DNA from: Nevskia sp.
GTDB taxonomy: Bacteria; Pseudomonadota; Gammaproteobacteria; Nevskiales; Nevskiaceae
Reading direction: 5' to 3'
Assembly: GCA_021732745.1 (NCBI GenBank)
Contig: JAKFUK010000002.1
Span: forward strand, 248,001-312,000
DNA length: 64,000 bases
The notes beneath the pieces were generated by a model. The model was not told the DNA's origin. It saw only the letters and a program-made list of their open reading frames with translations, and made no database searches. Below, piece after piece: positions 17,223 through 25,961 of this stretch (positions are counted from its first letter, which is position 1; every line of letters begins with the position of its first letter). The position numbers and the translations under genes were made by a program.

Positions 17223-20159
17223 ATGTTCTCGATCATCGACAAGGATCTCGGCACCCCCGCTCCGCGTGCACCACGCAACGTCGGCCGGAAGACCGCCATT
17301 GCCGAAGTACCGGCCAAACAGGTCACGCTCAGCATCGACGGCCGCGAGGTCACGGTGCCGGAAGGCACTTCGGTGATGCGCGCCGCCGCGCTGGCCGACA
17401 TCAACATCCCCAAGCTCTGCGCGACCGACACGCTGGAAGCCTTCGGTTCCTGCCGCCTGTGTCTGGTGCAGATCGAAGGCATGCGCGGCTATCCGGCCTC
17501 GTGCACCACACTCGTCGCCGACGGCATGAAGGTGATCACGCAGAACGACAAGCTCGCAGACCTACGCCGGGGCGTGATGGAGCTGTACATCTCCGATCAC
17601 CCGCTGGACTGCCTCACCTGCCCCGCCAACGGTCACTGCGAATTGCAGGACATGGCCGGTGCGGTCGGCCTGCGCGAAGTGCGTTATGGCTATGACGGCG
17701 AGAACCATGTCCATCCGAAAGTGGATGGCAAGGCCAACGAGCGTTTCGTCGCAAAAGACGAATCCAATCCGTATTTCACGTTTGATCCGTCGAAGTGCAT
17801 CGTCTGCTCGCGCTGCGTGCGCGCCTGCGACGAACAGCAGGGCACGCTGGCGCTGACCATCTCCGGCCGTGGTTTCGACTCGATGGTGTCCCCAAGCCAA
17901 AGCGACAGCTTCATGGAATCGGAGTGCGTGTCCTGTGGTGCCTGCGTGGCCGCCTGCCCGACCGCGACCTTGAGCGAGAAGTCGCTGATCGCCAAGGGCC
18001 AGGCCGAGCACAGCGTGACGACCACCTGCGCCTACTGCGGCGTCGGCTGTAGTTTCCGCGCCGAGATGAAGGGCGAGGACATCGTCCGCATGGTGCCGAA
18101 CAAGGACGGCCATGCGAATCATGGTCACTCCTGCGTGAAGGGCCGCTTCGCGATCGGCTATGCGACGCACAAGGACCGCATCACCCAGCCGATGATCCGC
18201 GCCAAGATTTCCGATCCCTGGCGCGAAGTGAGCTGGCAGGAAGCGGTCGATCACGCGGCGGCTGAATTCAAGCGCATCCAGGCCAAGGCCGGGCGTGGCT
18301 CGGTCGGCGCGATCACCTCCAGCCGCTGCACCAACGAAGAGGTCTATGTCGTCCAGAAGATGGTGCGTGCGGCCTTCGGCAACAACAACGTCGATACCTG
18401 CGCCCGCGTCTGCCACTCGCCGACCGGTTATGGCCTGAAGCAGACGATCGGCGAGTCGGCCGGCACCCAGACTTTCGATTCGGTGATGCAGTCCGACGTG
18501 ATCGTGGTCATCGGCGCCAATCCCACCGATGGCCACCCGGTGTTCGCCTCCCAGATGAAGCGCCGCTTGCGCGAAGGCGCACGGCTGATCATCGCCGACC
18601 CACGCGGGATTGATCTGGTGCGCACGCCGCACATCGAGGCCGATTACCACCTGAAGCTCCTGCCCGGCACCAATGTCGCGCTGATCAACTCGCTGGCCCA
18701 TGTCGTGGTCACCGAAGGGCTGGTGAAAGAGGATTACGTTGCCGAGCGCTGCGATGTCGGCTCGTTCAACAAGTGGCGCGATTTCGTCGCGCAAAGCCGC
18801 AACTCGCCGGAAGCGATGGAGTCGGTCACCGGCGTGCCGGCGGCGATGGTGCGGGGTGCGGCCCGTCTCTATGCGACTGGCGGCAATGGCGCGATCTACT
18901 ACGGCCTTGGCGTCACCGAACACAGCCAGGGTTCGACGATGGTGATCGGCATCGCCAATCTGGCGATGGCCACCGGCAACGTCGGCCGCGAAGGGGTGGG
19001 CATCAACCCGTTGCGCGGCCAGAACAACGTCCAAGGCTCCTGCGACATGGGCAGCTTCCCGCATGAACTGCCGGGCTACCGCCATGTGTCGGACGGCAAG
19101 GCGCGCAGCGAGTTCGAGGCCGAATGGAGCGTGTCGCTGTCGAACGAGCCGGGCCTGCGCATCCCGAACATGTTCGAAGCCGCACTCGATGGCGAATTCC
19201 TGGGCCTGTACGTGCACGGCGAGGACATCGCCCAGAGCGATCCGAACACCCAGCATGTGACCGCAGCACTGAGCGCGATGGAATGCGTGGTGGTCCAGGA
19301 CCTGTTCCTGAACGAGACCGCGAAGTTCGCCCATGTCTTCCTGCCGGGTTCCTCGTTTCTGGAGAAGGACGGCACCTTCACCAATGCCGAGCGGCGCATC
19401 TCACCTGTCAGGCAGGTGATGCGGCCGAAGAGCGGCGTTGGCGAATGGGAAGCCACGCAGATGCTCAGCAATGCGCTCGGCTATCCGATGAACTACAAGA
19501 ACTCGGCCGAAATCATGGACGAGATCGCCCGCCTGACGCCGACCTTCAAGGGTGTGTCGTTCAAGAAGCTCGATGAACTGGGCTCGGTGCAGTGGCCGTG
19601 CAATGACGAAGCCCCGCTCGGCACGCCGACCATGCACATCGACGAATTCGTGCGCGGCAAGGGCCGTTTCCTGCTGACCGAATACGTGCCGACGCATGAG
19701 AAGGTCAACGGCAAGTTCCCGCTGATCCTGACCACCGGCCGCATCCTGTCCCAGTACAACGTCGGCGCGCAGACGCGACGCACCGCGAACAGCGAGTGGC
19801 ACAGCGAGGACGTGTTCGAAATCCATCCGCACGATGCCGAAACCCGTGGCGTGAAAGACGGCGACTGGGTCGGCATCGAAAGCCGCTCGGGCAACACCGT
19901 GCTGCGGGCGCGCGTCACTGATCGCGTGCAGCCGGGTGTTGTCTACACCACGTTCCATCACCCGTTCTCGGGCGCCAACGTCATCACCACCGACAACTCG
20001 GACTGGGCGACCAACTGCCCCGAGTTCAAGGTCACCGCCGTGCAGGTGACGCGGGTCAGCCAGCCCAGCGAATGGCAGCGCCGCTATCGCGAGTTCAGCG
20101 ACCACCAGCAGCAGATGCTGAAAGAAGCCAGCCATGTCGGCGTCGCGATCGCCAAGTAG
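17223..20159 (+). CDS. fdsA: NAD-dependent formate dehydrogenase alpha (catalytic) subunit
   Basis: FdsA oxidises formate to CO2 at a bis-MGD molybdenum site. The 978-residue protein has an N-terminal [2Fe-2S] domain (Cys66, 77, 80, 94), a His/Cys [4Fe-4S] motif (His126 with Cys130, 133, 139) and two ferredoxin-type clusters (Cys192/195/198/202 and Cys235/238/241/245). A further cluster sits at the start of the molybdopterin domain (Cys279/282/286/304). The molybdenum ligand should be Cys397 in CARVCHSPTGYG, so this is the Cys and not the selenocysteine form. The C-terminal dinucleotide-binding region (TTGRILSQYNVGAQTRRT) is present. The ATG at 17223 follows GAGGTAAGC. Confidence 0.97.
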   Translation: MFSIIDKDLGTPAPRAPRNVGRKTAIAEVPAKQVTLSIDGREVTVPEGTSVMRAAALADINIPKLCATDTLEAFGSCRLCLVQIEGMRGYPASCTTLVADGMKVITQNDKLADLRRGVMELYISDHPLDCLTCPANGHCELQDMAGAVGLREVRYGYDGENHVHPKVDGKANERFVAKDESNPYFTFDPSKCIVCSRCVRACDEQQGTLALTISGRGFDSMVSPSQSDSFMESECVSCGACVAACPTATLSEKSLIAKGQAEHSVTTTCAYCGVGCSFRAEMKGEDIVRMVPNKDGHANHGHSCVKGRFAIGYATHKDRITQPMIRAKISDPWREVSWQEAVDHAAAEFKRIQAKAGRGSVGAITSSRCTNEEVYVVQKMVRAAFGNNNVDTCARVCHSPTGYGLKQTIGESAGTQTFDSVMQSDVIVVIGANPTDGHPVFASQMKRRLREGARLIIADPRGIDLVRTPHIEADYHLKLLPGTNVALINSLAHVVVTEGLVKEDYVAERCDVGSFNKWRDFVAQSRNSPEAMESVTGVPAAMVRGAARLYATGGNGAIYYGLGVTEHSQGSTMVIGIANLAMATGNVGREGVGINPLRGQNNVQGSCDMGSFPHELPGYRHVSDGKARSEFEAEWSVSLSNEPGLRIPNMFEAALDGEFLGLYVHGEDIAQSDPNTQHVTAALSAMECVVVQDLFLNETAKFAHVFLPGSSFLEKDGTFTNAERRISPVRQVMRPKSGVGEWEATQMLSNALGYPMNYKNSAEIMDEIARLTPTFKGVSFKKLDELGSVQWPCNDEAPLGTPTMHIDEFVRGKGRFLLTEYVPTHEKVNGKFPLILTTGRILSQYNVGAQTRRTANSEWHSEDVFEIHPHDAETRGVKDGDWVGIESRSGNTVLRARVTDRVQPGVVYTTFHHPFSGANVITTDNSDWATNCPEFKVTAVQVTRVSQPSEWQRRYREFSDHQQQMLKEASHVGVAIAK

Positions 20160-21012
20160 TCGCGGGCTGATCGACGACGCGGCAGCCGGCTACGCGCTGC
20201 TGCCGGTGGTCACCGTGCGCGACGGCAGCCGCGTGGCGACGCAGGATTGCGTGGCCGAAGAAGTGCCGGTGGCGCTGATCGTCAACGGCGCGCCGCATGT
20301 GGTGATGATGGCCACGCCCTGCGATCTCGGCGATTTCGCACTCGGCTTCTGTCTGAGCGAGGCCATCGTCGCGTCGGCCGACGAAGTCGAAATCCTCGGC
20401 GTCACCGCCCTCGACAACGGCTATGAAGTCTCGCTGCGGATTCCTGAAGTGCGCCAGGCCCGGCTTTCCGACCGCCGCCGCAATCTGGTCGGCCGCAGCG
20501 GTTGCGGGCTGTGCGGCTCGGAAACCATCGAGGAGGCGATGCGCCCGGCCCCGCATGTGCCGGCCGGTCTGCCGATTGAGGCGACTGCATTGCTCCGGGC
20601 GCTGCATGCGCTGCGCCAGCGCCAGCCGATCAATGCGGTGACCGGTGCCACGCACGCAGCGGGCTGGGCCGACGCCAGCGGCAGGCTGCTGCTGGTCCGC
20701 GAGGACGTCGGCCGCCACAACGCGCTCGACAAGCTGATCGGCGCGATGAGCATCGAACGTATCGACGCCGCGCGCGGCTTCGCGGTGATCACTTCGCGCG
20801 CCAGCTACGAGATGGTGCTCAAGGCCGCGACCATCGGCATGCCGCTGCTGGCCGCGATTTCGGCACCGACCGCGCTCGCCGTGCGCATGGCCGAGGAAGC
20901 CGGGCTGACCCTGGTCGGCTACGCGCGCAACAACAACCATGTGGTCTACGCCTGCGGCGCGCGGCTGATCGCCGCCCCAGTCACGCTTCCATCCGAGAAA
21001 GTCCCCGCATGA
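20134..21012 (+). CDS. fdhD: Formate dehydrogenase sulfurtransferase chaperone FdhD
   Basis: FdhD (FdsC in fds operons) delivers sulfur to the molybdenum cofactor before it is inserted in the catalytic subunit. The 292-residue protein has VAEEVPVALIVNG, the CDLGDFALGFCLSE region and the catalytic loop SGCGLCGSE with Cys124 and Cys127. REDVGRHNALDKLIG and SYEMVLKAATIGMPLLAAIS follow. It overlaps the end of fdsA by 26 bp, an arrangement that suggests coupled translation. All key residues of the family are present. Confidence 0.95.
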   Translation: MSASRSPSSRGLIDDAAAGYALLPVVTVRDGSRVATQDCVAEEVPVALIVNGAPHVVMMATPCDLGDFALGFCLSEAIVASADEVEILGVTALDNGYEVSLRIPEVRQARLSDRRRNLVGRSGCGLCGSETIEEAMRPAPHVPAGLPIEATALLRALHALRQRQPINAVTGATHAAGWADASGRLLLVREDVGRHNALDKLIGAMSIERIDAARGFAVITSRASYEMVLKAATIGMPLLAAISAPTALAVRMAEEAGLTLVGYARNNNHVVYACGARLIAAPVTLPSEKVPA

Positions 21013-21227
21013 ACCCGCAAAACTTGAGCGAGATGGCCAACAGCATTGCCGATTTCTTCGCCGCCGAACCCGTTCGCGCCGACGCGGTGCGCGGCGTGGC
21101 CAACCACATCGACAAGTTCTGGGAGCCGCGCATGCAGAAGCAGTTGCGCGCCTGCATTGCCAAAGGCGACGAGCACCTGCACCCGCTGGTGATCGAAGCG
21201 ATGCAGCGCCTCGGCGTTCCCGCCTGA
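21009..21227 (+). CDS. fdsD: NAD-dependent formate dehydrogenase delta subunit
   Basis: FdsD is a small accessory protein of the soluble FdsABG complex. The 72-residue product reads LSEMANSIADFFAAEPVRAD, then AVRGVANHIDKFWEPRMQKQ and ends with LHPLVIEAMQRLGVPA, the family pattern. It overlaps fdhD as ATGA at 21009-21012. It ends five bases before the stop of the convergent moaB gene, so the operon stops here. Confidence 0.93.
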   Translation: MNPQNLSEMANSIADFFAAEPVRADAVRGVANHIDKFWEPRMQKQLRACIAKGDEHLHPLVIEAMQRLGVPA

Positions 21228-21232
21228 GGCGG

Positions 21233-21772
21233 TCAATCCCGATTCGACGGCCGCTTGCCCGCCGGCACGTCCGGCGATTCCTTCATCCTTGGCACGATGT
21301 CGACGAGGTTGCAGGGCCGGGTCGCGACATTCAGTTGCAGGCCGATGATCCGGTCCCAGGCCAGCTCGCAGGCACCACGCGAACCCGGCAGGCAGAACAC
21401 CAGCCGCCCGTTCGCAGAACCCGCGAAGGCGCGCGACTGGATCGCCGAGGTGCCGATGTCGGCATAGCTCAGCATCCGGAACAACTCGCCGAAACCGTCC
21501 GTGACCCGGTCCAGCAGCGGCCGCACTGCTTCCGGCACCAGATCGCGGCCGGTGAGCCCCGTGCCGCCGGTGATGATGATGACGTCGACCGCCTCGTCGA
21601 TCAGCCAGTTCGAGACCTGGGCGCGGATGCCGTAGCGGTCATCGCTCTTGATCAGCCGCGCCGCCAGTCGGTGGCCGTCGCGCTCGATGCGTTCGACCAG
21701 CAGATTGCCGGACTTGTCGTCGGCGAGCGTGCGGGTGTCGGAGACGGTCAGGACGGCAATTCCAAGATTCAT
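21233..21772 (-). CDS. moaB: Molybdopterin adenylyltransferase-type protein MoaB
   Basis: MoaB/MogA-family proteins adenylylate molybdopterin as a step before molybdenum insertion. The 179-residue protein shows GIAVLTVSDTRTLADDKSGN, the nucleotide and molybdopterin site ITGGTGLTGRDLVPEAV and the closing loop VFCLPGSRGACELAWD. It is convergent with the formate dehydrogenase operon, and its product is relevant to that molybdoenzyme. The region just upstream of its start is occupied by an inverted-repeat element, so its promoter must lie in or next to that repeat. Confidence 0.93.
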   Translation of the reverse strand: MNLGIAVLTVSDTRTLADDKSGNLLVERIERDGHRLAARLIKSDDRYGIRAQVSNWLIDEAVDVIIITGGTGLTGRDLVPEAVRPLLDRVTDGFGELFRMLSYADIGTSAIQSRAFAGSANGRLVFCLPGSRGACELAWDRIIGLQLNVATRPCNLVDIVPRMKESPDVPAGKRPSNRD

Positions 21773-21807
21773 CGGGTTTCTCTCAATCGGGTGCGAAAAA
21801 AGCGATT

Positions 21808-21908
21808 TCTCACGCGGAGAACGCAGAGGACGCGGAGAGAAGCAAAATGCGAGAAAAGCCTTTCTTGATGAAGCTTTTCTCTGCGTCCTCTGCGTTCTCC
21901 GCGTGAGA
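21808..21908. repeat. Inverted repeat element, diverged member of the CACAAAG family (copy 3)
   Basis: The 33 bases at 21808-21840 (TCTCACGCGGAGAACGCAGA and on) match the reverse complement of 21876-21908 with two differences. The arm has the same layout as the other copies (AACGCAGAGGACGC in place of AAGGCACAAAG/AAGGACAC). It lies between the stop of hpnN and the start of moaB, both on the minus strand. Confidence 0.75.
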
Positions 21909-21922
21909 CAAGCTTGTGACTT

Positions 21923-24541
21923 TCAGGCCTTCGCATTCTTCCAGCGCAGCGCCAGCAGGCTTGGCAGCAGCACCAGCGCGCAGAGCAGGGTCATGCCGAG
22001 GCCCAGGGTCAGCAGCAGACCCATGCTGACCATGCCGGGATGCTTGGCGAAGGCCAGATTGCCGAAGTTGACCATGGTGATCAGGGCCCCGAACAGCACG
22101 GCGCGGGCAGTGCCGGTCTTCAACAGCGAGCCATCGGCGGCATCGCGGCCGCGCTGCACCAGATAGACGCCGTAGTCGACGCCGACACCCAGAATCAGCG
22201 GCAGCGCGATCACATTGGCGAAATTGAACGGCACGCCAGCCAGCACCGAAGCGCCGACGGTCAGCAGCCCGGCCATCGCCAGCGGCACCAGCACCAGCAG
22301 CGTGTCGATCACCGAGCGCAGCAGCACCAGCAGCAGCAGGGTGATGACGACCGCCGAGTACATGAAGGCGTCCTGGAACGATTCGACCACCGAGCGCCCG
22401 GCTTCCGCCTGCGTCGACGGGCCGCCGGTGGCGGTCGGTGCCACCGACTGCACGGCGGCGATGAACGCGGCCTCAGCAGTCGGGTTGTCGAGGATCGCGC
22501 TCGGCATCGCTTCGACTCTGTACAGGCCGTCAGCACTCTTCCAGCGGTCGATCAGCGATGGCGGCAGGTCGGCGGCTGTCACGGCACTGGCTTTCAGCGC
22601 TTCCTTGAGCCCCGCCAGCCGCGCCGGCAGGCTGCCGAGCAGGTTGGCGCGCAAGCCTGCAAGCAGTGCGGCTTGGCCGGCCGCGTCGCGCTTGCCGTAT
22701 TCGGCCGCAAAACCATCGAGTGCGTCCTGCAAGGCTTTCGCGGCTGTCGCCTGATTGCCGGTCTGGGCGGCGACGTAGGCCGGAAGTGCTGCGCGCATCT
22801 GCTCGATCACCGCGAAATCGTCGTCACGCGCGGCTGGCTCGCTCGGGGCTGGCGCGTCGGTCAATTGCGGACCGAGGGCGAAGCGCAGGTCTTCGATGAT
22901 CGCCAGCTTTTCTTCCTGATCGGCCGGCACGAAGCTGTCCAGGCTCATCGCCCGCTTGACCTCCGGGCGCTTCGACAATTCGGCGGCGAGGCGCGTCGCG
23001 GTGTCCTGATCCGGCACCAGCGCCGACAGGGTCAGGGTCGGGATTTCCGGATCCTTGAGCAGATCGCGGAAAGTCATGATCGCTTCGGTCTTGGGATCGC
23101 GCAGCTTCAGCGGATCGCTGTCGAAACGCGCTCCCGGCACCAGAAACAGCGAGCCGGCGACGAGAATCGCCGACACGATCCAGATCGGCTTGGCGTGGGC
23201 GAACGGCCAGGCCAGCACCTTTGAAAGCGTGCTGCCGAGCGACGGGGTCCAGGCCAGCTTCTGCGGGTTCGGGGCCAGCAACTGGATCAGCGCCGGCAGC
23301 AGGGTGACGGTCACCAGCAGACTGATGATCATGCCGGCACCCGAAATCACGCCGAGTTCGGCGATGCCGAGGAAGTCGGTCGGGATGAAGGCGAAGAAGC
23401 CCAGCGAGGTGGTCAGCGCGCAGACCGTCATGTAGCCGCCGACATCCGCCGCCGACACGCCCAGCGCGCCCTTCGCCGGCAAACCCTGCCCCAGCCGCTC
23501 GCGGTACTGCATGCACAGATAGAGCGCGTAATCGAGGCCGAGACCGATGTAGAGCACGCCAAAGGCCACCGAAATCAGGTTCAGATGACCGACCGCGACC
23601 GCCGCGAAGGCCGTGGTCAGCAGCAGGCCGTAAGCCAGCGACAGGATGGTGGCCAGCATCAGGCGCAGCGAGTGCAGCGCGAACCACAGCAGCAACGCCG
23701 ACACACCGAGTGCCAGAAACAGCGCGATGCCGGCACCGGAAAACGCAGTCTGGATTTCCTCGTGCTCCATGGCGACGGTGCCGGTCAGGCGCACTCGCAG
23801 GCCCTTTTCAGCCAGGCGTAAGTCGCGAACCGCGTCGCGGACCGCCTGCACGGGCAATTCGGCGGGCAGCAGGCGCTTGAAATCGAGCCTGGCACCGAGC
23901 TCGATGAAGCGCCGCTTGCCGGCCAGTTCGCTGGCACCGCCGCCGACCAGCGCTTGCCAGCTCAGTTGCGCGTCCGCGCCTTCCGCGCTGCCGGCGACGC
24001 TGGTGGCAATGCCGTTGAAGGCCGGCGACAAGTCGAAATCCGTACCTTCGGGCGCGTTCAGCGCTCGACCGAGCAGGGTGAACAGGCCGCGCAGGCTCGG
24101 GTCCTGATCGAGCGCGCCGAGAAACGGCTGGGCGGCGGTGATGTCATCGGCGAGCTTCTGGAGCTTGTCGGCTTCAAAGAACATCAGGCCGTTGCGGCGG
24201 AAGTAGCTTTCGGTTTCGATCGCGAACACTTCGGAATACACGTCGGCGCGCGGCCGCAGCTTCTCGACCAGCGCTGCCTGCGCGGCGTCCATCACTTCCG
24301 GAATGCCGCCTTCGATCACCACCACCAGGGTGTGGCTGAGCTTGGGGAACTGGCGGTCCATCTCGATCTCGGCCTGCCGCCACGGCAGTTCCGGGGCGAG
24401 CAGGTTCTGCATGTTGGTATCCATGCTGAGATGCTTCGCGGTGTACGCCGCGAGCCCCGCACCCGCCAGCAAGGCCAGGATCACCACCAATACCGCGCGC
24501 CGCTGGGCAGCATCCACCCACGCTGAAAGCAAACGACTCAT
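21923..24541 (-). CDS. hpnN: MMPL/HpnN-like RND lipid transporter
   Basis: The 872-residue protein has the RND/MMPL plan: one N-terminal helix (AVLVVILALLAGAGLAAY), a large periplasmic domain (about 45-240), and five to six helices with the MMPL motif FGVLYIGLGLDYALYL. A second periplasmic domain and a second helix bundle (FANVIALPLILGVGVDYGVY) follow. HpnN is known to move hopanoids to the outer membrane, and the divergent MlaC/HpnM-like gene is its usual partner. No hopanoid synthesis genes lie in the window, so another lipid is possible. The ATG at 24541 gives MSRLLSAWVDAAQRRAVLVV. The frame open to 24730 is discounted. Confidence 0.83.
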   Translation of the reverse strand: MSRLLSAWVDAAQRRAVLVVILALLAGAGLAAYTAKHLSMDTNMQNLLAPELPWRQAEIEMDRQFPKLSHTLVVVIEGGIPEVMDAAQAALVEKLRPRADVYSEVFAIETESYFRRNGLMFFEADKLQKLADDITAAQPFLGALDQDPSLRGLFTLLGRALNAPEGTDFDLSPAFNGIATSVAGSAEGADAQLSWQALVGGGASELAGKRRFIELGARLDFKRLLPAELPVQAVRDAVRDLRLAEKGLRVRLTGTVAMEHEEIQTAFSGAGIALFLALGVSALLLWFALHSLRLMLATILSLAYGLLLTTAFAAVAVGHLNLISVAFGVLYIGLGLDYALYLCMQYRERLGQGLPAKGALGVSAADVGGYMTVCALTTSLGFFAFIPTDFLGIAELGVISGAGMIISLLVTVTLLPALIQLLAPNPQKLAWTPSLGSTLSKVLAWPFAHAKPIWIVSAILVAGSLFLVPGARFDSDPLKLRDPKTEAIMTFRDLLKDPEIPTLTLSALVPDQDTATRLAAELSKRPEVKRAMSLDSFVPADQEEKLAIIEDLRFALGPQLTDAPAPSEPAARDDDFAVIEQMRAALPAYVAAQTGNQATAAKALQDALDGFAAEYGKRDAAGQAALLAGLRANLLGSLPARLAGLKEALKASAVTAADLPPSLIDRWKSADGLYRVEAMPSAILDNPTAEAAFIAAVQSVAPTATGGPSTQAEAGRSVVESFQDAFMYSAVVITLLLLVLLRSVIDTLLVLVPLAMAGLLTVGASVLAGVPFNFANVIALPLILGVGVDYGVYLVQRGRDAADGSLLKTGTARAVLFGALITMVNFGNLAFAKHPGMVSMGLLLTLGLGMTLLCALVLLPSLLALRWKNAKA

Positions 24542-24638
24542 CCGCCAGAAACCCCTTGAGCAGGTTGAACTTGAAAGGCTGGTGCGGGTCGATGTGTGCG
24601 CCTGACAATAGGCCCCCGAACCCCCGACATTGTCGCCG

Positions 24639-25241
24639 ATGCCCAAACTCCCCGTGATCCTGCGTTCCCTCGTCGCCTTCGCGATCTTCCTGCCCTGCGC
24701 CCAAGCGGCAGCCCCGGCCGATACCGTCACCGGCTTTCACGAGGTGCTGATCGGCAACATGAAGCAGGGTGCGGCGCTCAGCTGCAGCGGCCGTTCGGCG
24801 AAGATCGCGACGGCCGTGGATGCCGGTTTCGATCTGCCCTATCTGGCCAGCAAGGTGATGCGCCGGCAGTGGAAGACGCTCGATGAAGCGCAGCGCACGC
24901 AGTTCACCGCCACCTTCCGCGAACTGGTGCTGGCGACCTACAGCAGCCAGTTCTCGCGCTACGGCGGCGAGAAGTTTGAAACCCTGGCGACCAAGGAGCT
25001 GGCCGATGGCAGCCGACAAGTGAATGCCAAGCTCAAGCTGGCCAGCGGCAATCCGGTCAACTTCGATTACGTGCTGCGCGAAGTGAATGGCGAGTGGCGG
25101 ATCGTCAACGTCGTCGCCGATGGCGTCAGCGATCTGGCGATCCGCGCCAGCCAGTACGACAAGGCGTTCAAGTCGGTCGGCTTCGATGGGCTGATCAAGC
25201 AGATTGAAAGCCAGACGGCGGCGAACAAGAAGGCTTGTTGA
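24639..25241 (+). CDS. hpnM: HpnM/MlaC-like periplasmic phospholipid-binding protein
   Basis: The 200-residue protein has a signal peptide (MPKLPVILRSLVAFAIFLPC, cleaved near AQA) and the Ttg2D/MlaC fold: FDLPYLASKVMRRQWKTLDE, QRTQFTATFRELVLATYSSQ, NFDYVLREVNGEWRIVNV and DLAIRASQYDKAF. Such proteins ferry lipids across the periplasm. The ATG at 24639 was preferred over an in-frame TTG at 24630; neither has a strong ribosome binding site. It is divergent from the hpnN-like transporter with a 97 bp shared region, supporting a common role in lipid export to the outer membrane. Confidence 0.87.
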   Translation: MPKLPVILRSLVAFAIFLPCAQAAAPADTVTGFHEVLIGNMKQGAALSCSGRSAKIATAVDAGFDLPYLASKVMRRQWKTLDEAQRTQFTATFRELVLATYSSQFSRYGGEKFETLATKELADGSRQVNAKLKLASGNPVNFDYVLREVNGEWRIVNVVADGVSDLAIRASQYDKAFKSVGFDGLIKQIESQTAANKKAC

Positions 25242-25248
25242 ATGCCCC

Positions 25249-25317
25249 GTAGGTCCGGATTCATCCGGACTGCGCGTCCGTCGACCGGGAAAATCGTCCG
25301 GATGAATCCGGACCTAC
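25249..25317. repeat. REP-type palindrome, GTAGGTCCGGATTCATCCGGAC family
   Basis: Arms at 25249-25270 and 25296-25317 are exact reverse complements over 22 bp. A second member of the same family is at 33608-33679. This copy lies between the convergent hpnM-like gene and a membrane-protein gene and may act as a bidirectional terminator. Confidence 0.88.
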
Positions 25318-25330
25318 AGGGCTTTGGCCT

Positions 25331-25771
25331 TCAACCCCAGCGGAAATGAAACTCGGCGTCGGTCGGCTTCGGTGCGGCGCGGTCGGCATCGCGGACCACG
25401 GTGATGGCGGCGAAGCTCAGGACATCGGCCAGCAGCAAGGTTTTCAGCGCCGGACTGTAGAAAGCATCACGCGCCTCGTCGAACTGCCAGACGCCGAACC
25501 AGCCCGCGATGCCGATGGCGATCAGCAGGCCCAGTGCCAGCCAGCGGGCCGTCGACGACAGGAAAGCGGCAGCAATCGCCAGCACGCCGATCGCCAGCAA
25601 GGCCGCGCCGTGGCTCAGCGCAAGCGCGCCGATGGCATCCGCCGACAAACTCCCCTGCCCGATCTGGTAGGCGAATACATCGGGTGCCGACCAGATGCGC
25701 GCACCCATCACCATCGACGCCAGACCCGACAGCAGCAAGGCCGAATACGACACCACGTTCACGGTTTTCAT
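25331..25771 (-). CDS. Four-helix inner-membrane protein, unknown function
   Basis: The 146-residue protein has four hydrophobic segments (about 5-25, 48-68, 75-95 and 110-126) joined by short loops, and the polar tail RDADRAAPKPTDAEF. Similar small membrane proteins are common beside TetR regulators, but I recognise no family. It is divergent from the tetR gene, and a perfect 17 bp palindrome lies between them, so it is the likeliest target of that repressor. No catalytic residues stand out. Confidence 0.75.
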   Translation of the reverse strand: MKTVNVVSYSALLLSGLASMVMGARIWSAPDVFAYQIGQGSLSADAIGALALSHGAALLAIGVLAIAAAFLSSTARWLALGLLIAIGIAGWFGVWQFDEARDAFYSPALKTLLLADVLSFAAITVVRDADRAAPKPTDAEFHFRWG

Positions 25772-25872
25772 CGCTTGTTCCTCTCAAACCTCTACCCCGA
25801 TACGGCCGGATCGCCGGCCCCGGTTACCACTCCGGCTGGGCAGTTCCGCCACTTGCCGGTACACTATGGCAT

Positions 25873-25889
25873 TCACCATACTATGGTGA
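25873..25889. promoter_or_regulatory. Candidate TetR operator
   Basis: TCACCATA-C-TATGGTGA is a perfect palindrome with 8 bp arms. It lies 72 bp before the tetR start and 101 bp before the divergent membrane-protein start, in an AT-richer patch where promoters for both are expected. A related half-site, ACTATGG, is at 25863-25869. Confidence 0.65.
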
Positions 25890-25961
25890 CTAACCTACAT
25901 AATTTGAATCGACGGCGCAAGATGCCGTTGGTCAGTTGAGCCAAGCGGAGGAGGAAGGACG

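Noticed and set aside
17223..20159. Selenocysteine-type formate dehydrogenase
   Set aside because: The molybdenum ligand position (Cys397 in RVCHSP) is an ordinary Cys codon, and no in-frame TGA is present.
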